64,000 nucleotides of DNA from Phorcus lineatus (GCA_921293015.1 OV121087.1:41898630-41962629); one strand, 5' to 3'. Shown: positions 1 to 12,720, numbered from the stretch's first letter. Notes: generated by a model not told the origin, from the sequence alone. A program made the numbers and translations.

Positions 1-1189
1 AAACGAAGATACCTTTAGCAACCAAATATGTGCTTCTTTCATTAGGGATGACATGACACCCACGCTTCATGATTATATCTTCTTGATACATTCAAATTGA
101 TTCTGTTTACTGCATCGATACAGTTCTTGACATCAGATTAGAAGTGACATCAACGTAATTACATCTTTGCATAAACAAATGTGTCGACACATCGTAGTAA
201 CTTCTCTTAAACAATAATTTAGAAGGGATATGAAGTAATATGAACTTGAGTTAAAGAGATATGAAATGACATTAAGTTGAATATTATTACATTTTATGGC
301 ATACATGTATCGGCTGACCTTTGGCGTATACATATAACAATCTCTATTTCTGAAAATTATTGCCTTTGTTTTAATTTATCTGGTTACCGTAAAAAGTGTT
401 AAAATATAACCATTCAACGTTTCCTTTCATTCATATTACATAATTGACTGTCCGAGTAGCATTAACTTTGATGCTCAACGCTTCTATTAACTTAACCTTA
501 TACCATGACACTAATCACTAATCATAGGGATGGATCAAAGACAAAAACTTTTCTCGTCTTTCACAGGAAATGCGTAGCTTTTCGAAATTTGATAACGATG
601 ATTGTTCAGAAAAACCAAAGAGACGTTGTACTTATACTGATCTTTAAAATCCTCACAATCTATGTATGCAACTTCGGATTGCTACATGTGCTGTATATAT
701 CGTAAATAAGTTGTGTAGTCGACAGATAGGTCAGTCGTAAAGAACTCTCCTTTTTGTCATAAACAGAAAAAAAGTACAGATGTATAAAAATAAATAAACA
801 AAATCGGAAAAGTTTCAAAATAAATAATTTCAATGATCAATGTTTTTTTGCAATGGCATATAACCTCAAGTGAAAATGTTACCATTACGGCCTTTTGATA
901 TGATCATTTGACCGTCGTGTATAGACAAACGACTTACAACAACTTGCCAAACATTGTATATACATGTATAACAGAAAGTGGGACAATTAAGGTGACATCC
1001 AATGTTGATATTGGAGAGATATGTTTGAAACTTATCATTAATTGTATATTTGATACGTTGTAAAACCATTGACTAAAAATCCTATTTGTTACGAATATAT
1101 CTTTCTTACCTGTAGAGATGCACTTTATGTTGGCAATTTAAAAGCAATGAAAATGCAGTTTTTTTAAATTTCTATTTTTACAATACTTG
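1..1189. other. AT-rich DNA without a recognisable gene
   Basis: Only scattered open frames under 70 codons occur here, none with a family motif, and stop codons are dense in all six frames. No tRNA-like, transposase-like or tandem-repeat signal was seen. The stretch is probably intergenic or intronic. Confidence 0.6.
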
Positions 1190-1648
1190 TACAGCTGCAT
1201 ACCAAAGGTTTGTTCTCATACCACTGTATCGTAGTGCAAATATCATGTTATTTGTTATTTGTTTGGACGTCAATAACATAACATAAAGTGATGATAAATC
1301 ACCTATTGTCCATGTATTAAAAAGTTATTCTTTGACTTATTTTGGAATCATGTTCTCTCTCATGTCATAATTCGAATTTTGGCATGATGAAATACACAAA
1401 AGGGTCTCATTTTCAAAATTTCAGTTCTTAAAATTTTGACCCCTGGTCAATTTAATGATCTGCCATAACTGATATGGTTAACTGTTGGGTATGATATACG
1501 ATTGCGTTAAAGAACAATGGAAGTTCATCTCTGTATTGAAAATTCAAAATTATGTATTTCTTGTTCGTAATGCTATGATGCTTCAAAGAAATCCCATGAT
1601 ATTTGCACTAGAATACGCAAGTCCGTGAACTTTCGGTATGCAGCTGTA
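1190..1648. mobile_element. Inverted-repeat (MITE-like) element, about 460 bp
   Basis: The left arm (1190-1247) and right arm (1595-1648) are inverted copies. The outer 14 bases, TACAGCTGCATACC, match exactly once the right arm is reverse-complemented. The inner 16, TAGTGCAAATATCATG, are also shared, while the middle of the arms has diverged. The interior of about 345 bp has no open frame of note. If the flanking TA is the target duplication, the element would start CAGCTGCATACC, which fits a non-autonomous Tc1/mariner-type element. That classification is inference; the inverted repeat is seen directly. Confidence 0.6.
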
Positions 1649-2679
1649 TTTCAAACTTCAGAAACTTGTTTATGCAATATTTAAATATCATGTTCCAACT
1701 TTGATTGATCTTTAACATACGTACCATCAAAAACGTCAAAATCAACCATGAATATAAAACAAATTCTTGAAAACAATATATTCAATAAGTATTGTAGTGT
1801 ATAGCACAGGAAGAAGTTTATTTTGATAAATTATAGACGTTATTCGTGCAGACTAAAACTACACCCAGATATTGAAGAACCTTCCACTTCATATAAACGA
1901 AAGAAGCTTCTTTGAGTGACACTGCCTATCATTATTAATGTGATTGCATCAAATGGATTTTAATATTTTTATAATTGCTTTAAGTTTCTGAACCATGATA
2001 GCAATGGTTCACACGCAATACTGAATGGTAACTATGATTTGTGATTTTAAGGATTGTTTGTATCCTCTATCGATGTATAACAACAAACAATTGTGTATTA
2101 AATAGCTACGCTACAAGATAATAGAGAGACAATTTCAATTTCAAATATAACGCATGGTAAGATGGCGATATATTTGTGAAGTAAATACAGTTAGTAAGTT
2201 ACTTAGTTAAATGACATGAGTTTAATGTATTCTTTCAAAGAATACTGCAGCATGTCATGTTGAAGAACGCTTATTCTATGTTTATCGAGAACATAAACTA
2301 CTTAGTGTATAAAGATTAAGGAATTTTACATAAAAACACACAAAAGGGTAAGAAGGTAGAAAGAACAGCTTCAAACGTGAAATGACTCCTTTCAAATCGG
2401 ACAAATCTAAAAATCAAAATCGCGTTTTAAGCACTGTCATGGTATAATTAGGCTTTAAAAAATGGCAAATGGCAATGACCAGCGATATTCCAGACATTGT
2501 TAACAAGGGACTCTGTTACGTCCACTGACAGTCTAATAATAACAAACGATTTAGTTAAATGACGTTTTGCTTTGAAGAAAGCTGCTTTATATGAGATTAT
2601 TCCATGTACTTGAATGTTGTACTTGATGTTTTGAAGATTAGCATCTGTTTGTCCAGTATTGATGTTCATTTATGTTCAG
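1649..2679. other. AT-rich DNA, nothing recognised
   Basis: No ORF with a family motif, no obvious repeat and no RNA gene was seen between the inverted-repeat element and the Tc1 remnant. Confidence 0.5.
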
Positions 2680-3340
2680 GGATGAAGAACTTATCGCCCC
2701 AGTCTGTGACCAGCAGACTGTGGAACCGATACCAGCAAATACACAATGTTGATAATAGACCTCGTTCAGGTCGTCTTAAAGTTATATGAATTCACTGAAA
2801 TTCGAGTTACTCCGCAGACGATTAGAAATCGGTTACACGCAGTGGTTTAATTATAATGTGTGCAGATAAGTCCACATTTATTCTGGATGTCACTAATGGG
2901 CGCGTTCGCGTTTGGAGGCGTGTAAATGAGCGTCAAGCTAACGTTAACCTCAGACAACATGACAAGTTCGGGCGTTGGTATGTCATGCTGTGGGGAGAAA
3001 TCACCATGACTGGCAGAACAGATTTGCATATTGATCAAGGAAGGGTCACTGGTGTGTACTACCGTGACCACATCCTGGCATCAATAGTTCTGCCCTTTTT
3101 ATTAACGTGCAGTTCGACGTTTCATCTTTTAAGATGATAATGCCATTGCCCATTGCGCTCGTTTCGTGAAAGACGACTTCCAGCTTCACATATTGTCCAT
3201 ATGCCTTGGCCAGCCATGAGTCAGTTCCCCTAGAGGATGTTTGGCAGAGCATATTTACATCAACATACAACACTGCAAAAATTGGCCGTGGCGCCCCAAA
3301 TCGTGATCAGGAATGTCTGAGGATTGGTGGAGTAATTACT
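2680..3340 (+). pseudogene. Degenerate Tc1-family transposase
   Basis: This is a broken Tc1/mariner-superfamily DDE transposase, a nuclear cut-and-paste enzyme acting at TA sites. A frame around 2697-2787 reads SVTSRLWNRYQQIHNVDNRP, then RSGR, the end of the N-terminal helix-turn-helix and its GRPR-like linker. TIRNRLHA follows at about 2818. The next open frame (2856-3137) holds the start of the catalytic core: CADKSTF (family SDESRF, first Asp), then GRVRVWRRVNER and a VMLWGEIT block like VMVWGGIS. A frame change at about 3131 leads to DDNAIAHCARFV (second Asp). Another leads to PLEDVW at about 3227 (family PIEHVW, catalytic Glu), then GRGAPNRDQ. Roughly 60 residues between the helix-turn-helix and the first Asp are missing. 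All three catalytic acids survive, but stops and frameshifts make the copy inactive. Terminal repeats were not found. Confidence 0.85.
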
Positions 3341-4603
3341 CATTAATAATACAACGGTTTCGTCAGATAAGTCGCCCATTTGAACTGTCGTAGTGTAGGC
3401 AATTGGCCTGTTATTAACCAACACTGGTTACCTTTTATCCAAAAAAAATACTTTTATTAAGAGTAAAGGTTCAGACACAAAGTCACCGTTCAATTATCAA
3501 AACCTGTGAACTGATAATTTCAGGCGTGAAGTTCAGTCGTGATTTCAGGAAACACCATGGCGAAAGCAATCTCTTTGAATAGCAGCTACCAGCATTAAGT
3601 TCGATTGTAAATAATAACAAACTTAGGCATATAAATCAAATCATCATTAAAACCTTTGTTTAAATCACGTTGATGTTCATGATTTGTAGGAAAATCATCG
3701 TGTTTGATGATCTTTTGTTTCTCATTTTTATAAACGTTTGGGTCTATGGAAACGTAATATTTGAAGCCAAAAAAACAGCATATTAATATGTCATTGTGAA
3801 TTAGCTATAGTTGAACAAAATTATGTGCATAAAGCATTATGTTTGGAACCAGGCCCCATGTGTCTCTATAAAATAGCAATACACTTTTTCTAATTTGATT
3901 GAATAGAGTTGTGGTTACTTTATTTAAGGAACTCTCTACAAAATTTCAAACTCTAAACACTGATTGCAACTATCTCACTATTCAGTAGTTTGTAATCCAA
4001 AAAAAGTGTTCAGTTATGATTGTTTTCAATGGATTGTTATTCTTGAGTAAAATATGTTCAATAAATTAAATGCAAAACGTTAAACAAACGTTCTGCAGGA
4101 AGAGGAAATGCATTTGTATGACTGACGCAAGCAATTATCAAATTATATTATTAAATTGCAATGATTTGGCAAATAAACATCCATAATATCATTATTTTAA
4201 TTTTCATTGTGATGTTATAATGTCATATGGGTGTGTTTGTCCCTTTGACGAAGCAATATCTCCTAATTTTAGGGATTGGATAGATGAAATAACTGTATAT
4301 ACCATGGTAACTTTTGTTAAAACCTTTTTTAATTTTACATTGATTTAACTGTGTTGATTGGTCTACAAAATGAGATTAGCTGCCAATTTTAGACTCTGCA
4401 TTACAACAACATGAACTGAATCTAAAATGTTGTGTTTAAGAAATGAACTTCACTGGATATCTCAGGAGGCCTTATTTCTCGCTTTCACATGCTAACCCTG
4501 ACCCCTAGAGTGATAAACCCTAACAAAATGCAATTGATTACAACACGAAGATATTACATACATATTTGGTGAAGACAATTTTAAAAATTCAAAAATGGAC
4601 TGG
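3341..4603. other. AT-rich DNA, nothing recognised
   Basis: Downstream of the Tc1 remnant I see no coding signal and no repeat structure. The undetected 3' terminal repeat of the Tc1 copy would be expected near the start of this stretch. Confidence 0.5.
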
Positions 4604-4708
4604 CTGCTTCTCTACTTATTCCTTTCTATTCTGTCCCTTATCTTTTCCACTTTTTCTTTATCCTTCTTATTTGAACCCTCACTTCTCATCTCTTTATTTT
4701 TTTATCAG
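4604..4708 (+). repeat. Long polypyrimidine tract ending in TTTTTTTATCAG
   Basis: About 100 bases are overwhelmingly C and T on the + strand, with only scattered purines, and the tract closes with TTTTTTTATCAG before GTAATGG. The end looks like a very strong 3' splice acceptor. Reading on from the AG gives no open frame of useful length, so I do not call an exon. It may equally be a simple pyrimidine-rich repeat able to form unusual DNA structures. Confidence 0.5.
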
Positions 4709-7700
4709 GTAATGGTTTTACACATACTACATTTTATTATTGATAAGAATACTACACGACTCTTCAAAATGTAAAGTCGAAATCAATGTAAAATCGTGGT
4801 TACTTCTGTGTAATAAAAAATCAAATATAGATAATTTCAATTCTTATATAATATCTCAAATAACATAAATGTATACTGTCATGAAACATGTAGAACAATT
4901 TCCGTTCTGTGTCTCAAAATTCAACACTTATTTACAGTGTCACGGTGTTTGTTCACAAAGGATACTACTAATACTAATTTCCATCTTTTTAAAAGTGTGG
5001 AATGTGATTTTTGTTGGAAACTATAGACACATCTTAATTAAAATCTACATTTCAGAATGAACATTATCATTGATGATTAAGTGCAGCTTTCATTAATAGG
5101 TTTATTTGGTCCTTCTACCAGAGAAGAGATAGGGCTTGTTCCAAATTTGTATGTAATAGATAGTTTAGTTGTATAAACGAATATTGAATAAATTATTATA
5201 TTACGCGATTACTTTTGAAGTCATAACCAGACTGCACCGATACCATGATAATGAACATCCTATGTAAGTAGATGACTCATTAGAAGAAACTGTCTTGACA
5301 CATCTTGTCAACTTAGTGTAAATGAGGATGCCCAGCAACGTAGTATCATCTTGTGTCAATGGGTCAATTTATCATTTCATATGGTCAAGGGAACCAGTTT
5401 GTTACTAAAGATACTAGAGCATTATTGAGAAATGGATCAGTTGAAGATTGACTAGATCACATTTTGTTATTTTTGAACACTTTATATCAAATTTACTCTT
5501 TCTATAAACATTTGAGAAGTGTGTATTTTTTACCCTTTAGTGGATGCAATCGAGAGGATGGAACCTAAAGTAGATATCCTTTATTAGTCAGGAAGTCTCA
5601 ATAAAACGTTTCACCATTTTTATCCCTTTAGTTCTAGAGAAGATGACACATAGTTTTAAGGTTCTTGCTCCTGTGTTTTTTCGTCGACATGGAGTCACCG
5701 AATCTACAATCATTAACACTATGAATTGTGTGTAGATGGTGTAACTTTTGTGGAAGACATCAAACTATTAGTTATGAACGTTGCTTTTAATCTGTTATGT
5801 ATAATCTAGTTTAGCATACCATATTGCATAGAATGCGTTGAAAAAATTTCAGGAAATGTGCTGAAACAATATAGTATATACTTCATGAAAATTGGTTCAA
5901 TAGTGCAAGGCCTAATATAATTTGTTGATGTTGAAGAGACCATGAATCCAACACATCTTGACCTCTCTAAATCCAATTATTTTATCCCAGAAGTACCACG
6001 TTTCATATACCCGCAATCTCTTAACTGCCAAGATCAATTGACCAAACACAACTTAATTCAAAAACATTTTTCAAACTCTATAAAGACTATCTTCAGAAAA
6101 AGCCAAATGTGAAATTTTGCTAACTGTAACAGTGTCATAGATTATAAGAAAACATGTCCAAATTGGAGCATATGACATGCTATTTGCATTAAGTTCTAAC
6201 AATCTTTGGACGTTACTCCATCTAAAATAACACTTCAAAAGCGGCTTTCGCAGTCGCTTATGAGCATCACGGGGTGTACCAACATAGAAATTTGTACTCA
6301 TTTAAATTTAATAATTTCCATGAAAACTTATCTTTATTATTATTTAGGGAATAGATGAACGTTGTTCAAACAATGTATCACTTTGATGATAACGGTGTAA
6401 GTTTTTATGGGATTATGTATTCATACGTAAATAAGATGAATTATTTTATTTAGATAACATTGAACACCTCTCCGAACTAATATGCCATTCTGACACTGAC
6501 ACTCTTTTATGGCCACAGGCTTTTGCCAACCGCTTACGGAAAAAAACTCAATAAGATATAGGGAAAAATGTCATTTTGTCAATGCTCCTTTGAATATCAT
6601 AGACTGCATCCCCCTCGTGTTATCAAACATACAGATGTGTCCCTTCTTCACGAAATAAAAAGAATTATACAAGGAGAGAACCTTAGATAACAGCTAGCCT
6701 GAAAGTTCATCGAAGAACAACTTTCACATTGGCATTTTGAAGAATAACTTATTCTCTTGTTGATGTAATCATGCACCAATTGGATGCAGTTTTACCTGTC
6801 TTCTTTGAATTTTGTTGATTAAAGTCATGTCCGAATTTACTTCCTAGTGCTTTGATTAAATATCACAGGGTTTGGAAATCTAATTCGAATGAGCGTTACG
6901 TTATATTAAAACCAGAAACTCAATTTCAGTTCGCACGAGCCACAGGTTTAGTGTCATAATTTTACAATGTTGGGGGTTTTGAGGTGTAATTTAACTGTTA
7001 TCTTATTTTTTCGATCAAAATTGACATGTACACTACATACTCGTGTCCCAATGCGCATGCGAATCAGGAGAGATGTATAGGAACAAGACATCAGTATTTT
7101 GGGTTTAACTCGGTCAAAATCGGGAGAAATCGCCCCTGCACGTGCATTCTACTATGCGAGACACGAGACATCTTCGAGGTGTATTTTAATGTGAATGGTA
7201 TTTCGCTATTTAATATTGACGTGTATCCACAACATTGTAGTGTCGTAATTTGCATGCAAATAAGAAAAGTTAAATATTGTTAATGACAATGTTTGGTTTA
7301 ACAATAAACTCATTCAACAGTTGAAATGTTGATTTCAATCTAATCTTTGAATCGTCTTCAGGGGATCAGATATCTCATTTCTGATCATCCGCAGTTGTAA
7401 TCGAAATTATCAATTACCTGCAAAAAGCACTGGCTGCTATTTTTGTGTGAACTAATTTAATCCCTTGAGGTGACCAAATGTGTTTACGTAGCTTGTCCGA
7501 TCATGGTACGTACGTCAAATATTTGTATTTGATTAAAACACATTCTCCTACAATTAGAAATATTTTCATTGTTTCCTTGAGATCGATTTTCTTACTTTTA
7601 GAAACGTGCTACTGCCCCTTTATGTTTTTCTCAACTTAATCAAGTATTTCATTTTGCAAGTTGAATTATTTTGTTTCTTAGATAGTAATACACCATGAAC

Positions 7701-9652
7701 CATAAGGTCTTTTATTGCGTACTCGGATATCGATCACCTCAAACTCCCTCTTAAAATGTACGTCGATTTTCATGTTTCACTTTTCATTAATCTAAGCACT
7801 AGTAGATAAATAATCTTATTGTCAGAGCTACAAAATGAGTTTATTGATGGTAGGATGGCTTAGTTCGAACAGAGAATCTCTTCGTTTTTTCCCATTTTCT
7901 GTCAACAGTAGTTCCGCAAATTTCTATCAACCTCTGACCGCACAGAAGCGTTTCTCTGTCTCCAAATGTAGCAAGCTGGTTGTATAGGAATCATTGAAGG
8001 AACAAATCTATGAGAAGTGAATGGGTCGTTTCCTTTTTTTACATATCCATCATTTTAAATGTATATTGACAGGCCAATGATATAAGCATGATCAATCACT
8101 GACTTCAAAGCTTCCCTACATGGATCGTGCTTTTAGTAAAACTAAATGTAAACACTTTTGACAAAAACTTTGATTATACTTTTAACGTTTTCAAATTGTC
8201 TTAGTAGTTGAGCTTTTTGATGAAAGAAATTATTTCATTCCATTCAGAATCCATTATAAAAGATAGATGAATATAAATTGTTAAGTGGTTAATATTATTA
8301 ATGACTGACAATGCTTAAATGAGTTTGCCCATTCAATCCCAAATGTGGCACATTGTTGAAGAGAATAGTGAAAGGAGATTATTTTCTTTCAGCGATGTTC
8401 TGTACATGTTTGAAGATGCTTTCTTTCCAATTTCCCAGATGAAAGTTCGTATGTTAACGGTGCCAAGTTTTTGACAAATGGTTGGTTATGGAATTATCAA
8501 GTTGTCCTGCCTTTCAAACGGCAGGTAAACGACCTATGTAACGTATCCCACATCAACTATTACAATAAATATTATATTGCTTTGCCATGTGAATTCTTTT
8601 TTCAACTAAAGAAACTATAGAAAGTGGTTACTCATTCAGATTTAACTAATTCTTTGCCAGTATCTTTGAAAAGGCTGTAGAGACCGTACATACATATAGG
8701 TAAAAGGTCATGAAAACAATTATTTTTAATTGTAGAACAACATATAAACCAAACATTAGAAACTTAATTTATAACAATTTGCACGCTATAAAAGTCAGTA
8801 CACGTATCTTCCCACGTTTGTAATCGAAGCACAAATATGAAAAAAAAGATTATATTCTGAAGAACACGATGATGATGATACGAAAATATAAGATGATGGT
8901 ACAATGTACATGAAAACAAGTATTTTTGTTTTCATAATTTCACGATGAATAATCTTTGCAGAAAATCAAATTAATAACATTTTTAAAAATATTCGAAACA
9001 TAATTCATATATTTTTCCGATAAAACTTAACGCAGATTCCTAGCATAACTTGTGATGAATGCCCCATTGTAACATTTCCATATATATTTGAATAAGCTTT
9101 CCTAACTCACCATATCATTTATTGTGGATACCCCTACTCAGAAGACCAAGGATTTCTCATCAAAGATCAGATGACCACGTGGGTCAAACAGTACAAAACA
9201 ACAGCGCTCAACTATTCTATCTGATTGCTGGTAATTGACCTAAAAGGAAGCTATAATCATTGATTAGCTTAACTTGATGGTAGTATTTAACGTTACTCAG
9301 TGTGATTAACGAATAATTGAACAAGAATAGTAGGTTTACAAAATAAGTACTTTACTGTGGATCTAATTGTTTAAAAACATCACAATAGATTCCAATATCA
9401 ACCGTTTCTGGGTACTCTGAAAATTTGAAAGTAACTTTCTCATAATTGAACCAAGACCGTGGAAGAGGTTTTCAGATGTGGAATATGTTTGCATATTGAC
9501 ACTCATTAAAAATAAGAGGGCATACAATTTAGAGCGATCAGTTTGCACTCATCACTGGTAAACTCTTGTCTTGTCTAACTCAAAATATCAAAAAGAAATT
9601 ATAACTTATGAGCATAAAATTGTGTGACAAAAATTACTTGCATCTTGATTGG
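4709..9652. other. Long AT-rich stretch without a recognised gene
   Basis: Nearly 5 kb carries only short unrecognised open frames. The longest, 85 codons at 7026-7283 (+), lies in a slightly GC-richer patch containing GCGCATGCGAATCAGGAGAG and could be an eroded repeat or a chance frame. No transposase motif, tRNA or tandem array was seen, apart from a short GATGATGATGAT run near 8867. Confidence 0.5.
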
Positions 9653-9802
9653 TTAATATATGCAATATATCACTCTAGTGTCTTCTGATATAACAAAAAT
9701 ATCAAGAGGAGTTCCAAGCTTGTTTAGCTGTCTAGTGGATCTGGTAATTGATTTCCTGTGAACAACCTTCCTCTGACCATACTTCTTCTTCTTTGGAGGC
9801 AT
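9653..9802 (-). CDS. Small basic ORF (49 aa), possible first exon; function unknown
   Basis: On the minus strand an ATG at 9802 opens a 49-residue frame that starts MPPKKKKYGQRKVVHRKS and continues ITRSTRQLNKLGTPLDIF to a TAA at 9653-9655. The N-terminus is strongly basic: PPKKKK followed by QRK and HRK looks like a nuclear localisation or nucleic-acid-binding start. The sequence before the ATG is AACATC, an acceptable eukaryotic start context. Upstream in the reading direction lies the unusual field of CGTTC-type motifs (9803-10190), which could be a promoter or subterminal region. I do not recognise the family. It could be the first exon of a transposon-encoded nuclear protein or of a host gene, or a chance frame. 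No convincing next exon was identified. Confidence 0.35.
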   Translation of the reverse strand: MPPKKKKYGQRKVVHRKSITRSTRQLNKLGTPLDIFVISEDTRVIYCIY

Positions 9803-10190
9803 GATGTTATCACCTTGAAATTTAGAACGATAATGAGAACGGGCAAGGACGTGCTGGGTATTTTTAGAAAACGGGCAAGAACTGGATGATTTTACAAATA
9901 AGACACACTGAGAACGGAATCAGGACATAGTGAAAACGGAAAGAACTGTCTTAAAACGTGTTGTTCGAAGCTAGGACGGAATTGTGCGTATCAAGAACGA
10001 GATTGGTCTAGTTTAGAACGTATATGAACTGGTTGAAGACTAGATGAACGTGCTGAGAACTGTACTGTGTATGAACGAACTAGCGTCATATTTGGATAAA
10101 ATAAAAACAATCGTTACTCATTTCCATCCCGTCGGAGGCCGTTTTGCTTTTAATTTTGGACGGAGTAGGACGTAGTGAGAACGACCTTGG
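9803..10190. repeat. Field of degenerate GAACG / GGACG motifs
   Basis: Over about 390 bases the + strand repeats short words of the form GAACG, GGACG, AAACGG or GAACT, mostly 10-20 bases apart (for example GAGAACGGGCAAGGACGTGC, then AAAACGGGCAAGAACTGG, AGAACGGAATCAGGACATAG, and later GGACGTAGTGAGAACGACC). On the minus strand these read CGTTC and CGTCC. The motifs are too degenerate for a true tandem repeat, but the base skew is clearly unlike the flanks. The field sits directly upstream of the minus-strand basic ORF. Arrays of short subterminal motifs are typical of the ends of some DNA transposons, where transposase binds; that reading is inference. Confidence 0.55.
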
Positions 10191-12149
10191 TGTAAATCAG
10201 GCATTAGTCGTATCATCAGTTTTATGACATCAAAGCAATGTCATGCCATAATTGTGAAAATGTGATGTCATTTGTTTTACGATGACGGTGTGTTGTAAAA
10301 CAGCTAATGTTGGAGCGATATCCCTTCCACATGTATGATATCTCCTGTTGAAAATTTTGGATGATAACCTGTTTTACATCTATCTATAAGTTGCCTAGAT
10401 CTTTTGATGAGAGACCTTGATGTACCTCAATGTACCTTGCACATAAAAACTAAACTGAATCTTCGAATGGGCATTAACATTTTTTGTAAGATTATTCGTA
10501 CGAATTTTCCCCAATAAACATATGTTTATGCAAACATATTATCAGCATAGGGTAAAGAAATCGTATTACTCAACCCTATCATCCGTAATGGTAGAGAGAA
10601 TAGAAATAAACATCAAGGAAAAAAACCTTTCGGCCAGTTTCTACGAATACCTTTTGATTATTTTAGGTAGGGAAATGGACTCGCACAGCTAAACCGATCA
10701 TTTTCAAACTGCTTATTTAAATATTGATTTAAGGACATTGCCTTTCAATCGGACTCATTTATTTTACTTTTTAGAATATCAATATACTCATCTTAGCGAC
10801 GTGTCACGACCCATTTTATGCGACGCAATCGCAGCTGAATTGCCAGCTGAGGTGTCGCTGAGCCGTGGCTTTACTCGAATCCTTCCGTCATATTACTCCA
10901 ATCGTGGATTGACTTATGTAGTGAAATATCTCGATATGTCCTTGTTTATTCTGAAATAAATGAGTATTTGTAAACCAAAAATAATAGTTAGGACAACTTG
11001 TCTCTAAGAAAATCCTTTTGTTACAAATATCTTTCAGAAAATGAGTTGAAGAAGTTAAAAGATTCGCACCTTAAGAAGTCTGATGATTTATGAATGGTAA
11101 TGCGTGTACATTGTAACATATCGTCTCAATTTCGAATTCTAATTTTCTCCAATTGTAGTATATAAATGATCCGTGAAAGAATTAAAATAACTTATTCTCG
11201 TGATTTATTGTGTGTATCAATAAAGGTCAATAATTCCTCGCAACTCGTTAAATATTAATACATTTATTACTTTCTGTCTAAAATGATTGAGAAACCTTCC
11301 AAATGGAATTGTAAGTTATATACATTCGCAACTGTTAAATAATTTTTTAAAGAGTTTTTAATTAAAATAATACATTTCAGCATATCAGCTTGCTTAAAAT
11401 TTGACAAATTAAAATATTATTTAATATTTGACTCGGAATCTGGGAAAGTCATGCGTATATGTAACTTATTGATTTTTTTTCTAATCCATATATCTAAATT
11501 AACAGTGCGTATTGTACGCAGATAGTACGCAGATAAGCATCTTATCTGCAGTCCTGCTTATGCGACTAGCTTAAATTTACCTTTCATTTATTGAGAAACG
11601 AGCGCAGCCAATATAAATCTGCGTTTTGAATAACCTTAACACTGATACAGTGAAAACAGTTGTTCATATTGAATACTAAAAAGATCAAGCACCGACATAT
11701 TGAGTGTAAACCCCTTACTTAAATCGATATACCAATCTCACGCCTTCACAAAATGATTAATGAGTGCACGTAATGCTTTGCAATCCAATACTGTGATAAG
11801 CTTTGAAAATGACTTTGGTGAAGGCAGTTGATGCTCTTGATCGTTCCGAATCAAAAATCTGAATTTCACAAACGCCAAAATGCTGATAATATCTATAATA
11901 GTGATAATATATTTATTCAAAGATTGATTAAATATGATTAGGAAATAGGCGACATATTACACAATCAGTCTGTCACACTAAAGTATTTATACATGTATTT
12001 TAGACCTTGGCACATCTTTGCCCTATGTTCTTAAATATTTATCAAGTGCCTTACCAACTATTTTCTAAAAAGCAAGGAATGACTATTTCATAATATCGTT
12101 AATGACCTCTATTGACAAATAAAACAATACCCACGCTTTGCAATCGTCT
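10191..12149. other. AT-rich DNA with a GC-richer patch; no gene recognised
   Basis: A 73-codon frame at 10738-10959 (+) covers a GC-richer patch that includes CGCAGCTGAATTGCCAGCTG, but its translation matches nothing I know and it may be an old repeat. At 11510-11549 the word GTACGCAGATA occurs twice in tandem. It is followed by a perfect small palindrome, GCAGATAAG-CAT-CTTATCTGC (11529-11549), which also contains inverted GATA sites. Confidence 0.45.
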
Positions 12150-12720
12150 TCATCACGAATGCGATTCTTTGCATTTATAAATAGAGTATAGCAGCATCAT
12201 TTTCTGGAAAAGGGTGGCCAGTAACATAAACGTACTCGAGCAAAAGTGACAAGTCAATCAAAAACAACGTCTGGAAATATCCAACTTTCAAGAATCCATT
12301 CCTGAAAAACCTTTCACATCCTTTGTGGTTAAATTGCAATTGCAATTGTGTAAGGATAACAGAATTTCTTCTTGTGGTGAAATATTGAATGATTGGTGTT
12401 GAACAACAATAAACGGAAATAACACGGACGATGCGTATTTTGTGAATGAACTTACGCAATTAAATCCGTACTGCAAAAGTTGTGTGACCTTTAATCGGAG
12501 GAAATATGCAAATGGTTACATAAGTTCGGTTTTTTATGAGTGATAAAAAAACAACATTCTGTGTCGAACATCTGTATTTATAAGAAAGATGAAAATATTG
12601 CGAGAAAATATTTACAAAAGTAAGATAAATAAACTGTTTTCGGTAAATCTTGATGAATGTCTCAGCTATTCTTGTAAATATATAATATTGTTTGATAGAT
12701 ATTGTTGCATATGACAGTTC
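12150..12720. repeat. Duplicated block L, copy 1
   Basis: This block is alignable with 32080-32600 and, more weakly, with 20600-21140. Shared landmarks are TGCGATTCTTTG near its start, ACGGACGATGC and then AAATCCGT near 12425-12469, an ATATGCAAATGGTTA-like stretch, and TATTCTTGTAAATATATA near 12669. Open frames inside it (94 and 62 codons, minus strand) are not conserved between the copies, so I treat it as non-coding duplicated DNA. Confidence 0.6.

Noticed and set aside
2847-3273. Two minus-strand ORFs (74 and 75 codons)
   Set aside because: They are antisense to the Tc1 transposase remnant, whose plus-strand motifs are unambiguous.
7026-7283. 85-codon ORF in a slightly GC-rich patch
   Set aside because: No recognisable motif, no splice or promoter context and no second copy; it cannot be distinguished from chance.
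10738-10959. 73-codon ORF over a GC-richer patch
   Set aside because: It has an internal short palindrome (CAGCTGAATTGCCAGCTG) but no protein similarity that I recognise; left as unclassified DNA.
12175-12459. 94-codon minus ORF in block L
   Set aside because: The homologous block at 32080-32600 has indels and stops in this frame, so the frame is not conserved.
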